Below are positions 1 through 8,736 of a DNA stretch of 64,000 nt, piece after piece (the stretch's first letter is position 1; every line of letters starts with the position of its first letter). The stretch is from positions 496,001-560,000 of the forward strand of contig OZ223471.1 of NCBI GenBank assembly GCA_965140775.1, read 5' to 3'. Position numbers and translations under genes: made by a program. Source of the DNA: UBA6244 sp965140775 (GTDB lineage: Bacteria; Bacteroidota; Bacteroidia; Bacteroidales; F082). The notes under the pieces are model-generated. The model saw nothing but the letters and a program-made list of their open reading frames with translations, ran no database searches and was not told where the DNA came from.

Positions 1-2
1 TT

Positions 3-110
3 AATTCGGGCTCCGTTAATCCGGAGAGTTATATCTTCAATGGATATCAACCTGCCATCGATACAGCAGCACGAATGAAGCTGGAGATTTTATACACCGA
101 CCTCGATTAG
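3..110 (+). CDS. C-terminal end of a probable DUF4270-type lipoprotein (partial)
   Basis: An open frame enters from the left edge and stops with TAG at 108-110, giving 35 residues that end in MKLEILYTDLD. This basic-hydrophobic tail resembles the last beta strand of DUF4270 outer-surface lipoproteins, which commonly lie just upstream of glmS in Bacteroidota. The assignment rests mainly on that gene-order memory and a short tail, so it is tentative. Only the end of the gene is visible; signal peptide and body are outside the window. Confidence 0.4.
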   Translation, partial: NSGSVNPESYIFNGYQPAIDTAARMKLEILYTDLD

Positions 111-165
111 TACCCGGCCAAAACAATTTATTCCGATTGTTTTACGGTGTATATATTTGTTTTAT

Positions 166-173
166 ACTTTTGC
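166..173 (+). promoter_or_regulatory. Probable Bacteroidetes -7 promoter box for glmS
   Basis: TACTTTTG fits the TAnnTTTG -7 consensus of the Bacteroidetes primary sigma factor and lies 23 bases before the glmS ATG in an AT-rich gap. A clean TTTG -33 box at the expected spacing is not obvious, so this is a motif call only. Confidence 0.5.
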
Positions 174-196
174 CCATCTAACCTAAACTAATCACT

Positions 197-2035
197 ATGT
201 GCGGAATTGTAGCTTATGTAGGAAAAAAACAAGCATACCCCATTCTAATAAAAGGATTACAACGACTCGAATACCGAGGATACGACAGCGCAGGAATTGC
301 TTTGCTAAACTCCGGTTTAAAAACCTATAAATCAAGTGGAAAAGTCGCAGATTTGATGACTTATGTGGAGGATAAAGACCTTTCCGGCGAGTTGGGAATT
401 GCACACACCCGCTGGGCTACCCATGGCGAACCCAATACAGTAAATGCCCATCCTCATTACTCGCAAACCAAATCGTTGTCGATTATCCACAATGGAATTA
501 TTGAAAACTATGTCCTTCTCAAGGAAGAATTGATAAGCAGAGGTTATACCTTTGAATCGGATACGGATTCGGAAGTGTTGATTAACCTCATCGAAGATAT
601 ACAACTTAACGAGCAAGTGCTTCTGGATGAGGCAGTTCGTATTGCATTGAATCAGGTAGTGGGTGCATATGCCATCGTCATACTTTCGGCAGATCATCCC
701 AACACCATCATCGCTGCCCGTAAGGGAAGTCCTTTGGTGATTGGTATTGGAGATGGTGATTACTATGTGGCATCCGACGCTACACCTATCATCGAATACA
801 CCAAAAACGTGGTATATCTGGAAGATGAAGAGGTAGCCGTGCTCACGCGTGGCGAGAGTTTGAAATTGCGCGACATTAAAAACCACGAAAAAACCCCTTA
901 TGTTCAACAGCTCGAAATGAACCTGAGCGAGCTCGAAAAAGGTGGATATGAGCATTTTATGCTTAAAGAAATTTACGAACAACCCCGTTCCATAAAGGAT
1001 AGCATGAGGGGGCGTATCAATGCCAACAAAGGTCTGGTTTCGGTGGGTGGTATTGTTGATTACGAGCAAAAAATACTTGCAGCCAACCGCATTGTCATCA
1101 TTGCCTGTGGCACTTCCTGGCATGCAGGATTGGTGGGTGAGTACTTGTTTGAAGACCTTGCCCGTATTCCGGTGGAAGTGGAATATGCTTCCGAATTCAG
1201 ATACCGCAATCCCATTATCAACGAAGGAGATGTGGTCATCGCCATTTCTCAATCGGGCGAAACGGCCGATACCCTGGCTGCCATTGAGCTGGCCAAATCT
1301 AAAGGTGCCACGATTCTGGGAATTTGCAACGTTGTAGGCTCCTCCATTGCCCGGGCTACCCATGCCGGATCGTACACCCATGCCGGACCCGAAATCGGTG
1401 TTGCTTCTACCAAAGCCTTTACAGCACAAGTTACCGTATTGGCATTGATGGCTTTGCGGATGGCCGAGCTCAAGGGTACCATTCCACGTTCACGTTTCAT
1501 CCGTTTGCTGCATGAATTGGAAAACCTTCCTGCCAAAGTGGAAAAAGTACTTCAGGATGGTGGCGTGGCCGAAATGATTGCTGCCCAATTTAAAGATGTA
1601 CAGCATTTCTTGTATCTGGGACGTGGGTATAATTTCCCCGTGGCCCTCGAAGGAGCACTCAAACTAAAGGAAATCAGCTATATACATGCCGAAGGTTATC
1701 CTGCCGCCGAAATGAAACACGGCCCCATTGCACTCATCGACGAAAATATGCCTGTGGTATTTATTGCCACCAGTAAAGGGATTTATGATAAGGTGGTGAG
1801 CAATATCCAGGAAGTGAAAGCCCGCAGTGGAAAAATCATCGCCATTGTAACCGAAGGTGATACCGCCGTACGCGAAATGGCCGATTTTGTTATTGAAATC
1901 CCCGATACAGAAGAGATGTTGGTTCCTTTGTTGGCCACCATCCCATTGCAGAAACTTGCTTATTATATTGCGGTGATGCGTGGTTGCAATGTGGACATGC
2001 CCAGAAATCTGGCCAAGAGTGTAACGGTGGAGTAG
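197..2035 (+). CDS. glmS: Glutamine--fructose-6-phosphate aminotransferase (isomerizing)
   Basis: This cytoplasmic enzyme makes glucosamine-6-phosphate from fructose-6-phosphate and glutamine, the first step toward UDP-GlcNAc for peptidoglycan and lipopolysaccharide. The protein starts MCGIVAYVG, so removal of Met exposes the catalytic Cys of the class II glutamine amidotransferase domain (about residues 2-220). Two SIS domains follow (about 285-420 and 455-600), with CGTSWHAG and SQSGETADT sugar-phosphate motifs, and the protein ends in the family-typical AKSVTVE. At 612 residues it has the usual full length. A -7 box lies 23 bases upstream and no other ATG competes. The gene appears intact, without operon partners downstream. 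Confidence 0.97.
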   Translation: MCGIVAYVGKKQAYPILIKGLQRLEYRGYDSAGIALLNSGLKTYKSSGKVADLMTYVEDKDLSGELGIAHTRWATHGEPNTVNAHPHYSQTKSLSIIHNGIIENYVLLKEELISRGYTFESDTDSEVLINLIEDIQLNEQVLLDEAVRIALNQVVGAYAIVILSADHPNTIIAARKGSPLVIGIGDGDYYVASDATPIIEYTKNVVYLEDEEVAVLTRGESLKLRDIKNHEKTPYVQQLEMNLSELEKGGYEHFMLKEIYEQPRSIKDSMRGRINANKGLVSVGGIVDYEQKILAANRIVIIACGTSWHAGLVGEYLFEDLARIPVEVEYASEFRYRNPIINEGDVVIAISQSGETADTLAAIELAKSKGATILGICNVVGSSIARATHAGSYTHAGPEIGVASTKAFTAQVTVLALMALRMAELKGTIPRSRFIRLLHELENLPAKVEKVLQDGGVAEMIAAQFKDVQHFLYLGRGYNFPVALEGALKLKEISYIHAEGYPAAEMKHGPIALIDENMPVVFIATSKGIYDKVVSNIQEVKARSGKIIAIVTEGDTAVREMADFVIEIPDTEEMLVPLLATIPLQKLAYYIAVMRGCNVDMPRNLAKSVTVE

Positions 2036-2090
2036 GGTGGAGCCCAAAAGGTTCCCACATCCCCCACAGCTTCAAGTGTAAAGCCCCACA

Positions 2091-2159
2091 GCTTCAAGCA
2101 TCCACGCTTGAAGCCTTGGTTCCCATGCACCTCCTGCTTCAAGCGTCCACGCTTGAAGC
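2091..2159. repeat. Pair of short hairpin repeats after glmS
   Basis: Two near-identical 24-bp imperfect palindromes (2091-2114 and 2136-2159) share GCTTCAAGC / GCTTGAAGC arms around a five-base loop, and a degenerate third arm lies near 2069. They fill the glmS-asparaginase gap and look like a small dispersed intergenic repeat. There is no T-run, so they are not typical terminators. Confidence 0.7.
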
Positions 2160-2267
2160 CTAGATTCCCCTAAAAAACCAAAATTCAATAAGCTCCCAGA
2201 ATTTTCCGGTTTTTCGCAATTGAACCAACTTTCGGTTTTTGTTGCTAGATTTGAACAAAAAACCAAA

Positions 2268-3248
2268 ATGAATAAATTTCTTCTTTTTTGCATGTGCATA
2301 CTCCTTTGGGGTTGCACTACCCCTCCCGAAGCCCGTGGACCCGGTTGGGCTTTGGCCATACATGGTGGCGCCGGTACCATCGTCAAAGAAAACATGACCC
2401 CCGAACTGGAAAAACAATACGAAGAAAAACTGACGGAAGCACTCCTCGTCGGTGCTGAGATTCTCAAAAATGATGGTTCAAGTTTGGATGCGGTGACTGC
2501 TGCCATTCAGGTGATGGAAAATTCTCCCCTGTTCAATGCAGGTAAGGGAGCTGTGTTTACTGCCGAAGGCACCAACGAAATGGACGCCTCCATCATGGAT
2601 GGAAGCAACCTGGCGGCCGGAGCGGTGGCCGGGGTAAAGCACATCAAAAACCCCATTTTGGCCGCCAGAGCAGTAATGGAACATAGTCCGCATGTGATGT
2701 TGATTGGTTCGGGAGCCGAAGAATTTGCCCGCAATCAGGGAGTTGAGTTGGTTGACAGCACGTACTTTTTTACCCAAAACCGTTGGGAATCGTATCTGAA
2801 AGCAAAGGAGAAAGCCCAAAACGAAAAATTTGGAACATGTGGCGCCGTGGCACTTGACCAACAGGGGAACCTCGCAGCCGGAACTTCCACCGGTGGCATG
2901 ACCTACAAAATGAAAGGGCGGGTGGGCGATTCACCCATCATTGGTGCCGGAACCTATGCCGACAACAACAGCTGTGCCGTTTCGGCCACCGGACACGGTG
3001 AATATTTTATCCGGAATGTGGTGGCTTTTCAGGTAGGAAGTCTGATGAAATACAAAAACCTGACCCTTGACCAGGCTGCTCATTTTGTGGTGGACGAAAT
3101 CCTGCAACCCGGCGCAGGCGATGGAGGTATCATTGCCATCGATACCCTGGGCAACATCTCCATGCCATTCAATACTGCCGGAATGTACCGGGGTTCGGTA
3201 ACGTCGGCACAGGAGCCTCAGGTGGCGATTTATGATCCGGAACAATAA
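2268..3248 (+). CDS. Lipoprotein isoaspartyl peptidase / L-asparaginase (Ntn hydrolase, T2 family)
   Basis: Predicted to hydrolyse isoaspartyl dipeptides and/or asparagine outside the cytoplasm. The chosen ATG gives a lipoprotein signal (MNKFLLFCMCILLWGC, lipobox Cys16); an in-frame ATG 48 bases upstream would bury it. The mature enzyme starts AIHGGAGTI, and the autocleavage site is at Gly189-Thr190 in FGTCGAVALD, where Thr becomes the N-terminal nucleophile of the beta subunit, followed by the substrate-site TSTGG motif. The family usually has Val after GT; here it is Cys. At about 326 residues the length is normal. It is a single gene ending in a hairpin shared with the convergent neighbour. 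Family assignment is firm, substrate preference is not. Confidence 0.92.
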   Translation: MNKFLLFCMCILLWGCTTPPEARGPGWALAIHGGAGTIVKENMTPELEKQYEEKLTEALLVGAEILKNDGSSLDAVTAAIQVMENSPLFNAGKGAVFTAEGTNEMDASIMDGSNLAAGAVAGVKHIKNPILAARAVMEHSPHVMLIGSGAEEFARNQGVELVDSTYFFTQNRWESYLKAKEKAQNEKFGTCGAVALDQQGNLAAGTSTGGMTYKMKGRVGDSPIIGAGTYADNNSCAVSATGHGEYFIRNVVAFQVGSLMKYKNLTLDQAAHFVVDEILQPGAGDGGIIAIDTLGNISMPFNTAGMYRGSVTSAQEPQVAIYDPEQ

Positions 3249-3252
3249 AAAA

Positions 3253-3286
3253 AGCGACCCCATTGCTGAAGTCGCTCTTTGTTTTT
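3253..3286. terminator. Bidirectional terminator between convergent genes
   Basis: AGCGAC (3253-3258) pairs with GTCGCT (3271-3276), flanked by an A-run on the left and a T-rich run on the right. It can therefore serve both the + strand asparaginase and the - strand gene ending at 3297. Confidence 0.75.
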
Positions 3287-3296
3287 TCTTGCGGGA

Positions 3297-4670
3297 TTAA
3301 TGTTGAATCACCACTTTTCGTGAAATCAATTCACCACCCAGATCAACCTTGATGATATAAATTCCGTTCTCCAATTGTGTCGTATTGAAAGGAACCGTGA
3401 ATTTATCTTCGTTAATTTTTCCCGAGAAAAGCACTTCCAACTGCGTTCCCTCTTTGGTAAACAAAACCAGTTCTGCATTTTTGTCGAAAGCATTTGATAT
3501 GGAGACCGTTCCTGTGGAAACAACCGGATTGGGAAAAACAGTTACAAAGGGAGTTTGATTGTCGTCCATCACATCCGAAGCCATGGCCTTGTCGGGATTG
3601 AACAGGAGGAAAGCCATGGGGGTGTCCCATTTTTTTCCAAACATCATCCTATTGGATTTTTTGCCACGTTGAGGCCGGTCACCCACAATCGACCCGGCAT
3701 TTTCTTTCCAGGCAGTTTCGTTGGATTTTATTTTATCCAGCGACGCCCTGATTTCTGCCTGATGTTCCAGGGCGATGGCCCTCACTGCTTGCATGCTTTC
3801 TTGCATATCGGCACGCATGTTGTCGAAGTTGGGATCGTCGCGGCGGGCACCCGGAACAAAATCTTCGCTGGCGTGCCAGGCTTTGAACATGGCTTGGCGC
3901 ACTTCCTTTTTCTGACGGGCCAATTCGATGGTTTGGCGTTCTTCATCCGACAGGTTTTTGTCGAAGGCACGACGCTCATCGGCAATTGCCGGAAGGACGT
4001 CTTCCTTTACAAACGCCTTCATTTCAGCACGTTGTTCAGGAGTGAGCCGGGCGTTGAACTTTGCCGGTTGTGCACAATTTCCTCTGCCATTTCCGACCAT
4101 TGATTTACCCTGCTTATTTGCAGCTCTTTTACCTCTCTGCGGGCGTTCTCCCCGATTAAAGGGATTTTCAGGATTCATCAAGAGCAGGGCTTCAGGAGTG
4201 CCAAAACGTTCGATCCAAAATTCAGGACCGGTGTTTCCATCTTTATTTTTCATCTGACTTACCCCATTTTCTTCATGAATGGCTTGAATATCAACTATCC
4301 ACGTCTCTGAATTTTCTTCGATAAATTCCTTATAGGCTTCGTTTTCCATGGGATGATTGGCGGTAATTTCAGCTACTTTTTCCACACATGGCCGAGAATT
4401 AGGTGTGTTTTTCATGCCGCGTCCGCGGGGGTTTTGCCGATTGCCAAAATTGCTACGCATGGTTTGCCTGGCTTCTTCCAGTTTGGCTTTTTCGGCCTCC
4501 GAGAGGGAATTGATGTAGCGGCTTTGTTGGGCTATGAGTGAGGGGGCAATCTGCTGATCAAAATATTGCTTCACAGCTTCTCGGGTTTCAACACGTTGTG
4601 TATTTTGGGCATTTACCGACAACGAAATCAAAACAGTGAGAATCGATGTCCAAAAAACAATTTTTTTCAT
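3297..4670 (-). CDS. T9SS-secreted protein with duplicated Spy/LTxxQ-like helical region
   Basis: The start giving MKKIVFWTSILTVLISLSVNAQ (a clean Sec signal peptide) is preferred to an ATG 36 bases upstream. Two related charged helical segments, around residues 20-75 and 205-270, share the pattern 'A/LxAxxxRxxxxLSxxExxxxxxxR'; the second is preceded by LTPEQRAEM, the kind of motif seen in Spy/CpxP periplasmic chaperones. Basic patches rich in Arg, Gly and Asn lie between them. The last ~80 residues form a type A T9SS sorting domain (VFPNP start, GIYIIKV, ending KVVIQH), so the protein is exported and probably surface-anchored. Function is unknown; the Spy-like comparison is inference from the repeat pattern. 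Confidence 0.8.
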   Translation of the reverse strand: MKKIVFWTSILTVLISLSVNAQNTQRVETREAVKQYFDQQIAPSLIAQQSRYINSLSEAEKAKLEEARQTMRSNFGNRQNPRGRGMKNTPNSRPCVEKVAEITANHPMENEAYKEFIEENSETWIVDIQAIHEENGVSQMKNKDGNTGPEFWIERFGTPEALLLMNPENPFNRGERPQRGKRAANKQGKSMVGNGRGNCAQPAKFNARLTPEQRAEMKAFVKEDVLPAIADERRAFDKNLSDEERQTIELARQKKEVRQAMFKAWHASEDFVPGARRDDPNFDNMRADMQESMQAVRAIALEHQAEIRASLDKIKSNETAWKENAGSIVGDRPQRGKKSNRMMFGKKWDTPMAFLLFNPDKAMASDVMDDNQTPFVTVFPNPVVSTGTVSISNAFDKNAELVLFTKEGTQLEVLFSGKINEDKFTVPFNTTQLENGIYIIKVDLGGELISRKVVIQH

Positions 4671-4842
4671 TTTCGAGTAATTTTTGTGATTTTTCAATTT
4701 AGACATTCCTGCACTCTTTTTTATTCCGGAAAGCCATTAATTTTTGTAGAAAAATTGAGGGTTACCATCGAATGCACTCATTTTGAATATGTTAAAATTT
4801 TGTTAATTAAAAGACTGTTGCAACATGCAATGTATCTGCCCT

Positions 4843-4850
4843 TACATTTG
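4843..4850 (+). promoter_or_regulatory. Probable -7 box of the cytochrome/YceI operon
   Basis: TACATTTG matches TAnnTTTG 27 bases before the first ATG of the operon, and a TTG at 4818-4820 sits at roughly -33 spacing. Motif match only. Confidence 0.5.
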
Positions 4851-4877
4851 CACCTATATTAATAACCAGTCTAAATT

Positions 4878-6173
4878 ATGAAATTTTTGGGAATGAAATT
4901 ACAAGGCCTTTGGCTCGTGGTGGTTCTGTTGATGTTTTTGGCAGCATGTAAGCACGATCCGGATCCCATTATCGACGACAGTATTGTTACCAGTCCTATC
5001 TGTTATGAGGACACCATTTATTTTCAAAACGACATACTACCCATGCTCCTCGGTACCTGTGGTACTTCGGGCTGTCATGATCTGGGAACTGCCAAACATG
5101 GTGTGGTGTTGGTGGATTACCTTTCGGTGATGCGCACGGGAGGAGTTAATATTGCCAATCCGGCCTCCAGCGATATCTATCAGGTACTTTCTGGATCAGA
5201 CGAGCGGATGCCTCCTTCACCCCGTCCCCAATGGACTGATTTACAGAAAAATGCCTTGCTTACCTGGATTTCTCAGGGAGCCATCAACAACGAGTGTTTG
5301 AACCAGGCCGTTTGCGACACTTCCAACGTAACCTTCAACGGAAGTGTGTTGCCACTGTTCGACAAATATTGTTTGTCGTGCCACAGCGGAGCCAATCCTG
5401 AATACAACCTGGACCTCACCAATTTCGACCAATTGGCGGCCATCATCGAGAATGGTTCCTTGTTGGGTTCCATCAACCACGAACCCGGATATTATGCCAT
5501 GCCCAAGGAAAGTAATCAGCTCACTCCTTGCGAGATACGAACCATTGAAATATGGGTAAACGATACCGTGATTGGCGGAGGCGGCGGTGGCGGAACAGGT
5601 CATCCTTGCAGTCCCGATTCGGTTTATTTTGCAAATGACATACTTCCTTTGTTGGTTTCCAATTGCTCTACCAGCGGTTGCCACGATCAGGCTTCGGCTC
5701 AGGAAGGGGTAGTTTTGGTGGATTACGCTTCCATTATTTCAAAAGTTCATCCGGGAGATGCCGCCAACAGCAAACTCTATAAGGTGTTGATACGCAGTGA
5801 TGAACGCATGCCTCCTCCTCCTGCTTCACTCACAACAGCCCAAATACAAAGCGTACAAACATGGATTAACCAAGGTGCCTTGAACAACGTTTGCGATGCC
5901 CCCTGCGATACCCTGAATGTGACCTATTCGCAAAGTGTTTGGCCGGTAATACAAACCAACTGTACCGGGTGCCACAGTGGCGCAAACCCGGGAGCAGGAA
6001 TCGTACTTACCGACCATGCTACCATTTCAGCCGCGGCCGCCACGGGCAAACTTTATGGTTCGGTGGCTCACCTTTCGGGATATGCGCCCATGCCAAAAAA
6101 TGCTTCCCAATTGAGCGAATGTAATGTGGCAGCCATCAGAATCTGGATTGAAAATGGAACCCCTAATGATTAA
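4878..6173 (+). CDS. Lipoprotein with four c-type heme-like motifs (duplicated cytochrome-type domain)
   Basis: A 431-residue lipoprotein (lipobox LAAC near residue 26) made of two copies of the same ~190-residue unit joined by a Gly-rich linker. Each unit has a CX4CH motif (CGTSGCH, then CSTSGCH) followed by a canonical CXXCH (CLSCH, then CTGCH), with later Met-Pro-Lys (MPK) segments that could supply the second heme ligand. CX4CH is unusual but known as a heme c attachment variant. It is the first gene of a compact + strand operon, and a role in electron transfer or redox sensing at the envelope is inferred. 'Planctomycete cytochrome C'-like domains in Bacteroidota look similar. No catalytic domain is seen. 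Confidence 0.85.
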   Translation: MKFLGMKLQGLWLVVVLLMFLAACKHDPDPIIDDSIVTSPICYEDTIYFQNDILPMLLGTCGTSGCHDLGTAKHGVVLVDYLSVMRTGGVNIANPASSDIYQVLSGSDERMPPSPRPQWTDLQKNALLTWISQGAINNECLNQAVCDTSNVTFNGSVLPLFDKYCLSCHSGANPEYNLDLTNFDQLAAIIENGSLLGSINHEPGYYAMPKESNQLTPCEIRTIEIWVNDTVIGGGGGGGTGHPCSPDSVYFANDILPLLVSNCSTSGCHDQASAQEGVVLVDYASIISKVHPGDAANSKLYKVLIRSDERMPPPPASLTTAQIQSVQTWINQGALNNVCDAPCDTLNVTYSQSVWPVIQTNCTGCHSGANPGAGIVLTDHATISAAAATGKLYGSVAHLSGYAPMPKNASQLSECNVAAIRIWIENGTPND

Positions 6174-6207
6174 CCATCAAATGAGCACAAGAAAAAAAGA
6201 ATATCAC

Positions 6208-6579
6208 ATGAAAAGAAAATTAGCCTTATTTGCTGCCTTGCTCGGTCTGGCCATGCTCAGCGGTTGTTACTACGATAACGAAGAGGACCTTTATCCTCAA
6301 AACAGCACCTGCGACACCACCAACGTTACTTATTCCACCACGGTATTTCCCTTGATTTCAAGTCGTTGCACCGGTTGCCATACCGGTATTGGAGCAGGTG
6401 GCAATGTGCCATTGGATGGATATGACAACATCGTGGCTGCGGCCAAAAACGGCAGCCTGATGGGTTCCATACGCCACGAATCGGGATGGTCGCCCATGCC
6501 CAAAAACACAGGCCAACTGGATGATTGCAGCATCAGGAAACTGGAAATTTGGATTGCCGACGGAACTCCCAACAACTAA
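6208..6579 (+). CDS. Small single-CXXCH lipoprotein, paralogue of the second half of the upstream protein
   Basis: MKRKLALFAALLGLAMLSGC gives a short lipoprotein signal, so this ATG is chosen over one 27 bases upstream that adds a hydrophilic tail. The mature part carries one CXXCH (CTGCH), then MPKN and a closing IWIADGTPN. It matches the CXXCH half-unit of the preceding gene, which ends IWIENGTPN. It probably arose by duplication and is translated with the operon (34 bases after the previous stop). Likely a mono-heme periplasm-facing electron carrier or a partner of the larger protein; this is inference. Confidence 0.8.
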   Translation: MKRKLALFAALLGLAMLSGCYYDNEEDLYPQNSTCDTTNVTYSTTVFPLISSRCTGCHTGIGAGGNVPLDGYDNIVAAAKNGSLMGSIRHESGWSPMPKNTGQLDDCSIRKLEIWIADGTPNN

Positions 6580-6590
6580 AAATCTTGCCT

Positions 6591-7028
6591 ATGAAACGCG
6601 TGAAACAACTGTTGATACTGACCCTGATAGTAGGTGTATTGGGAGGAACCTATGTATGGTTCTTCGTTTACAATAAACCCCACCGCGACATCGAAAGTGC
6701 CACTCCCGATTACACTGAAACCGCCCTTTCGCTTTACTCGCACTACCAAGGGGGGCTCAATTCACCGGAAAAAAATCTGGATGGAACTGTGGTGGAGTTC
6801 TCCGGTGTTCCTACAAAAGTAGAAGTGGGCGATTCGTTGCATGTGGTGGTATTTGCCTTCGGCGAAGGCATGTTTGGCGACGAAGGCATCCGATGTACTT
6901 TTTTACCCAAATACAATCAGCAAATAGAACAACTTAATGTAAATCAACAGCATACCATTAAAGGCTTCTGCTCGGGATATAACGGCACAGATGTTATTCT
7001 CGAACAATGCTCACTTATCAACAAGTAA
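6591..7028 (+). CDS. Membrane-anchored OB-fold (tRNA_anti-like) protein
   Basis: A 145-residue protein with an N-terminal transmembrane anchor (LLILTLIVGVLGGTYVWFFV) followed by a small beta-rich domain. The order 'YTETALSLYSHY...NLDGTVVEFSGVPTKVE...IRCTF...IKGFCSGYNG..VILEQCSL' fits the tRNA_anti-like OB-fold family found in Bacteroidota envelope proteins. The start at 6591 follows the previous stop by only 11 bases, and a longer in-frame start would overlap the upstream coding region. Position between heme lipoproteins and a YceI protein suggests a shared envelope role. Ligand unknown. Confidence 0.75.
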   Translation: MKRVKQLLILTLIVGVLGGTYVWFFVYNKPHRDIESATPDYTETALSLYSHYQGGLNSPEKNLDGTVVEFSGVPTKVEVGDSLHVVVFAFGEGMFGDEGIRCTFLPKYNQQIEQLNVNQQHTIKGFCSGYNGTDVILEQCSLINK

Positions 7029-7039
7029 ACCCTTATCTC

Positions 7040-7591
7040 ATGAAAAAACTTGCCGTACTATTTATTATGATCACCCTGGTTTTCCAATACGGAAATGCCC
7101 AGTGCTACCTCACCAAAACCGGGCAGATTTCCTTTTTCTCGGATAGCCCCATGGAGAAAATTGAAGCACACAACAACCAGGTTAACTCTGTTCTGGACAC
7201 AAAAACCGGCGACTTTGTTTTTAAAGTGTTGATGAAATCCTTTGTGTTTGAAAAAGCCCTCATGCAGGAACATTTCAACGAAAATTATGTGGAAAGTGAT
7301 GAATTTCCCAACGCCACTTTCGTGGGAAAAGTAACCAATATGGACGCCATCGACTTCAGTAAACCGGGCACTTATGATGCCACTGTGGAAGGGAAACTGA
7401 CCATCCACGGACAAACCCAACCTGTCGTCACCAACGGTACCTTTGAGGTGAAGCAAGACGGTATCGACGGAAAATCGGTGTTTTTTGTGAAACTGGTCGA
7501 TTACAACATCAGCATACCCGGTGCGGTAGCCGGAAAAATTGCCGAAGAAATTGAAGTGACCGTGGACGTCCAGTTAAAACCCTTCAAATAG
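7040..7591 (+). CDS. YceI-family periplasmic lipid-binding-type protein
   Basis: Starts with a Sec signal peptide (MKKLAVLFIMITLVFQYGNAQ). The mature ~160 residues follow the YceI lipocalin-like pattern: an opening GQISFFSDSPMEKIEA strand, MKSFVFEKALMQEHFNENYVES, FPNATFVGKV, a TVEGKLTIHGQTQP strand, and a C-terminal DVQLKPF. YceI proteins bind long-chain isoprenoids or other lipids in the periplasm; the ligand here cannot be read from sequence. The gene is 11 bases after the preceding stop. In Bacteroidota, YceI genes often sit beside a DUF5777 beta-barrel gene, as here. Confidence 0.88.
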   Translation: MKKLAVLFIMITLVFQYGNAQCYLTKTGQISFFSDSPMEKIEAHNNQVNSVLDTKTGDFVFKVLMKSFVFEKALMQEHFNENYVESDEFPNATFVGKVTNMDAIDFSKPGTYDATVEGKLTIHGQTQPVVTNGTFEVKQDGIDGKSVFFVKLVDYNISIPGAVAGKIAEEIEVTVDVQLKPFK

Positions 7592-7639
7592 TAGATCCCT
7601 GATATCCAACCCGTACATCATATGAATAATAATATCCCC

Positions 7640-8536
7640 ATGAAAACCATTGCCCCTCTTTTCCTCCTTTTGTTGTTAAGTTTTACCTTTCGGGTGCATG
7701 CCCAGGACGATCTCTTGAATATGCTGGGCGATACCGAACCGGCCACCGAATACGCTTATGCTACGTTTAAATCCACCCGCATATCGTTGGGACAATCCAT
7801 CGAGAATCCGGCCGCCGGCAACCTGATTTTCGACATCCAGCACCATTTTGGTCCTGCCAATACGGGGTTCAACGATTTCTTTGGGCTCGACCAGGCTTCC
7901 ACACGTTTGGGGTTACAATATGGCATCACCGACTGGCTGGTGGTGGGCATCGGACGTACTACCCTCGAAAAAACAGTGGATGGTTCGGTAAAGGTAAAAT
8001 TGCTACGGCAGAGTACCGGTGAAGTGAATATGCCTGTTTCGGTGAGCTATTTCGGAAGTGTGGCCATGAGTACCATGAAGTGGCCCGATCCTGTACGTAC
8101 CAACTATTTTTCTTCCAGACTTTCTTTTGCTCATCAATTGCTCATTGCCCGGAAATTCAGCAATGCCGTTTCGTTTCAGTTGAGCCCCACGTACATTCAC
8201 CGCAATTTGGTGGAAAAAGCTGTGGACGACAATGATGTGCTGGCCTTGGGCGCCGGGGGGCGTCTTAAACTTTCTAACCGCGTGAGCCTGAACATGGAGT
8301 ACTACTATGTGCTTTCGGCACAAACGGCCAAAGACTATAACAATTCGTTAACCATTGGTTTTGACATAGAAACCGGTGGCCATGTGTTTCAGTTGTTTTT
8401 CTCCAACTCGCAAGGGATAATCGAAGAGCATTTTATTCCACGTACGAGCGGGAAATGGCTCAACGGCGACATCCATTTCGGATTTAATATTTCCAGAAAT
8501 TTCGTATTGCGCAAACCCAAAGAATTTCGCGATTAG
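7640..8536 (+). CDS. DUF5777-family outer-membrane beta-barrel protein
   Basis: The ATG at 7640 gives MKTIAPLFLLLLLSFTFRVHAQ, a typical Sec signal; an ATG 18 bases upstream would add a short polar tail. The mature protein alternates beta strands rich in aromatic ends and shows the family landmarks TRISLGQSIENPAAGNL, FDIQHHFG, LDQASTRLGLQYGITDW, then a C-terminal aromatic strand. DUF5777 proteins are predicted outer-membrane barrels of unknown role that recur with cytochrome c and YceI genes. It is the last gene of the operon beginning at 4878. A transport or assembly role for the redox proteins is speculation. Confidence 0.82.
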   Translation: MKTIAPLFLLLLLSFTFRVHAQDDLLNMLGDTEPATEYAYATFKSTRISLGQSIENPAAGNLIFDIQHHFGPANTGFNDFFGLDQASTRLGLQYGITDWLVVGIGRTTLEKTVDGSVKVKLLRQSTGEVNMPVSVSYFGSVAMSTMKWPDPVRTNYFSSRLSFAHQLLIARKFSNAVSFQLSPTYIHRNLVEKAVDDNDVLALGAGGRLKLSNRVSLNMEYYYVLSAQTAKDYNNSLTIGFDIETGGHVFQLFFSNSQGIIEEHFIPRTSGKWLNGDIHFGFNISRNFVLRKPKEFRD

Positions 8537-8736
8537 CGCACCACCGTTACCGTTCCTTTAAAGCTAATGGGTTGTAAAGTTGTGGGTGGAAAACACTTTT
8601 TCGTGGAATCTGACACAAAAAAACAAGAGCCACTTCCCAATACTTTTCAATTGACACACCCCTTAATAGTTTATAAAGAGAACGTGCAACGGGAGGTAAC
8701 AGGAAATGGCTCTGCCAATATATGGAAAGCCTTCGG

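Noticed and set aside
332..1429. Long open frame on the - strand opposite glmS (365 codons)
   Set aside because: Shadow of glmS: low-complexity His/Phe/Gly-rich translation with no domain, while the + strand frame is a complete enzyme.
3555..4103. 182-codon + strand frame opposite the T9SS protein
   Set aside because: No start context or domain; the - strand gene has signal peptide and sorting domain.
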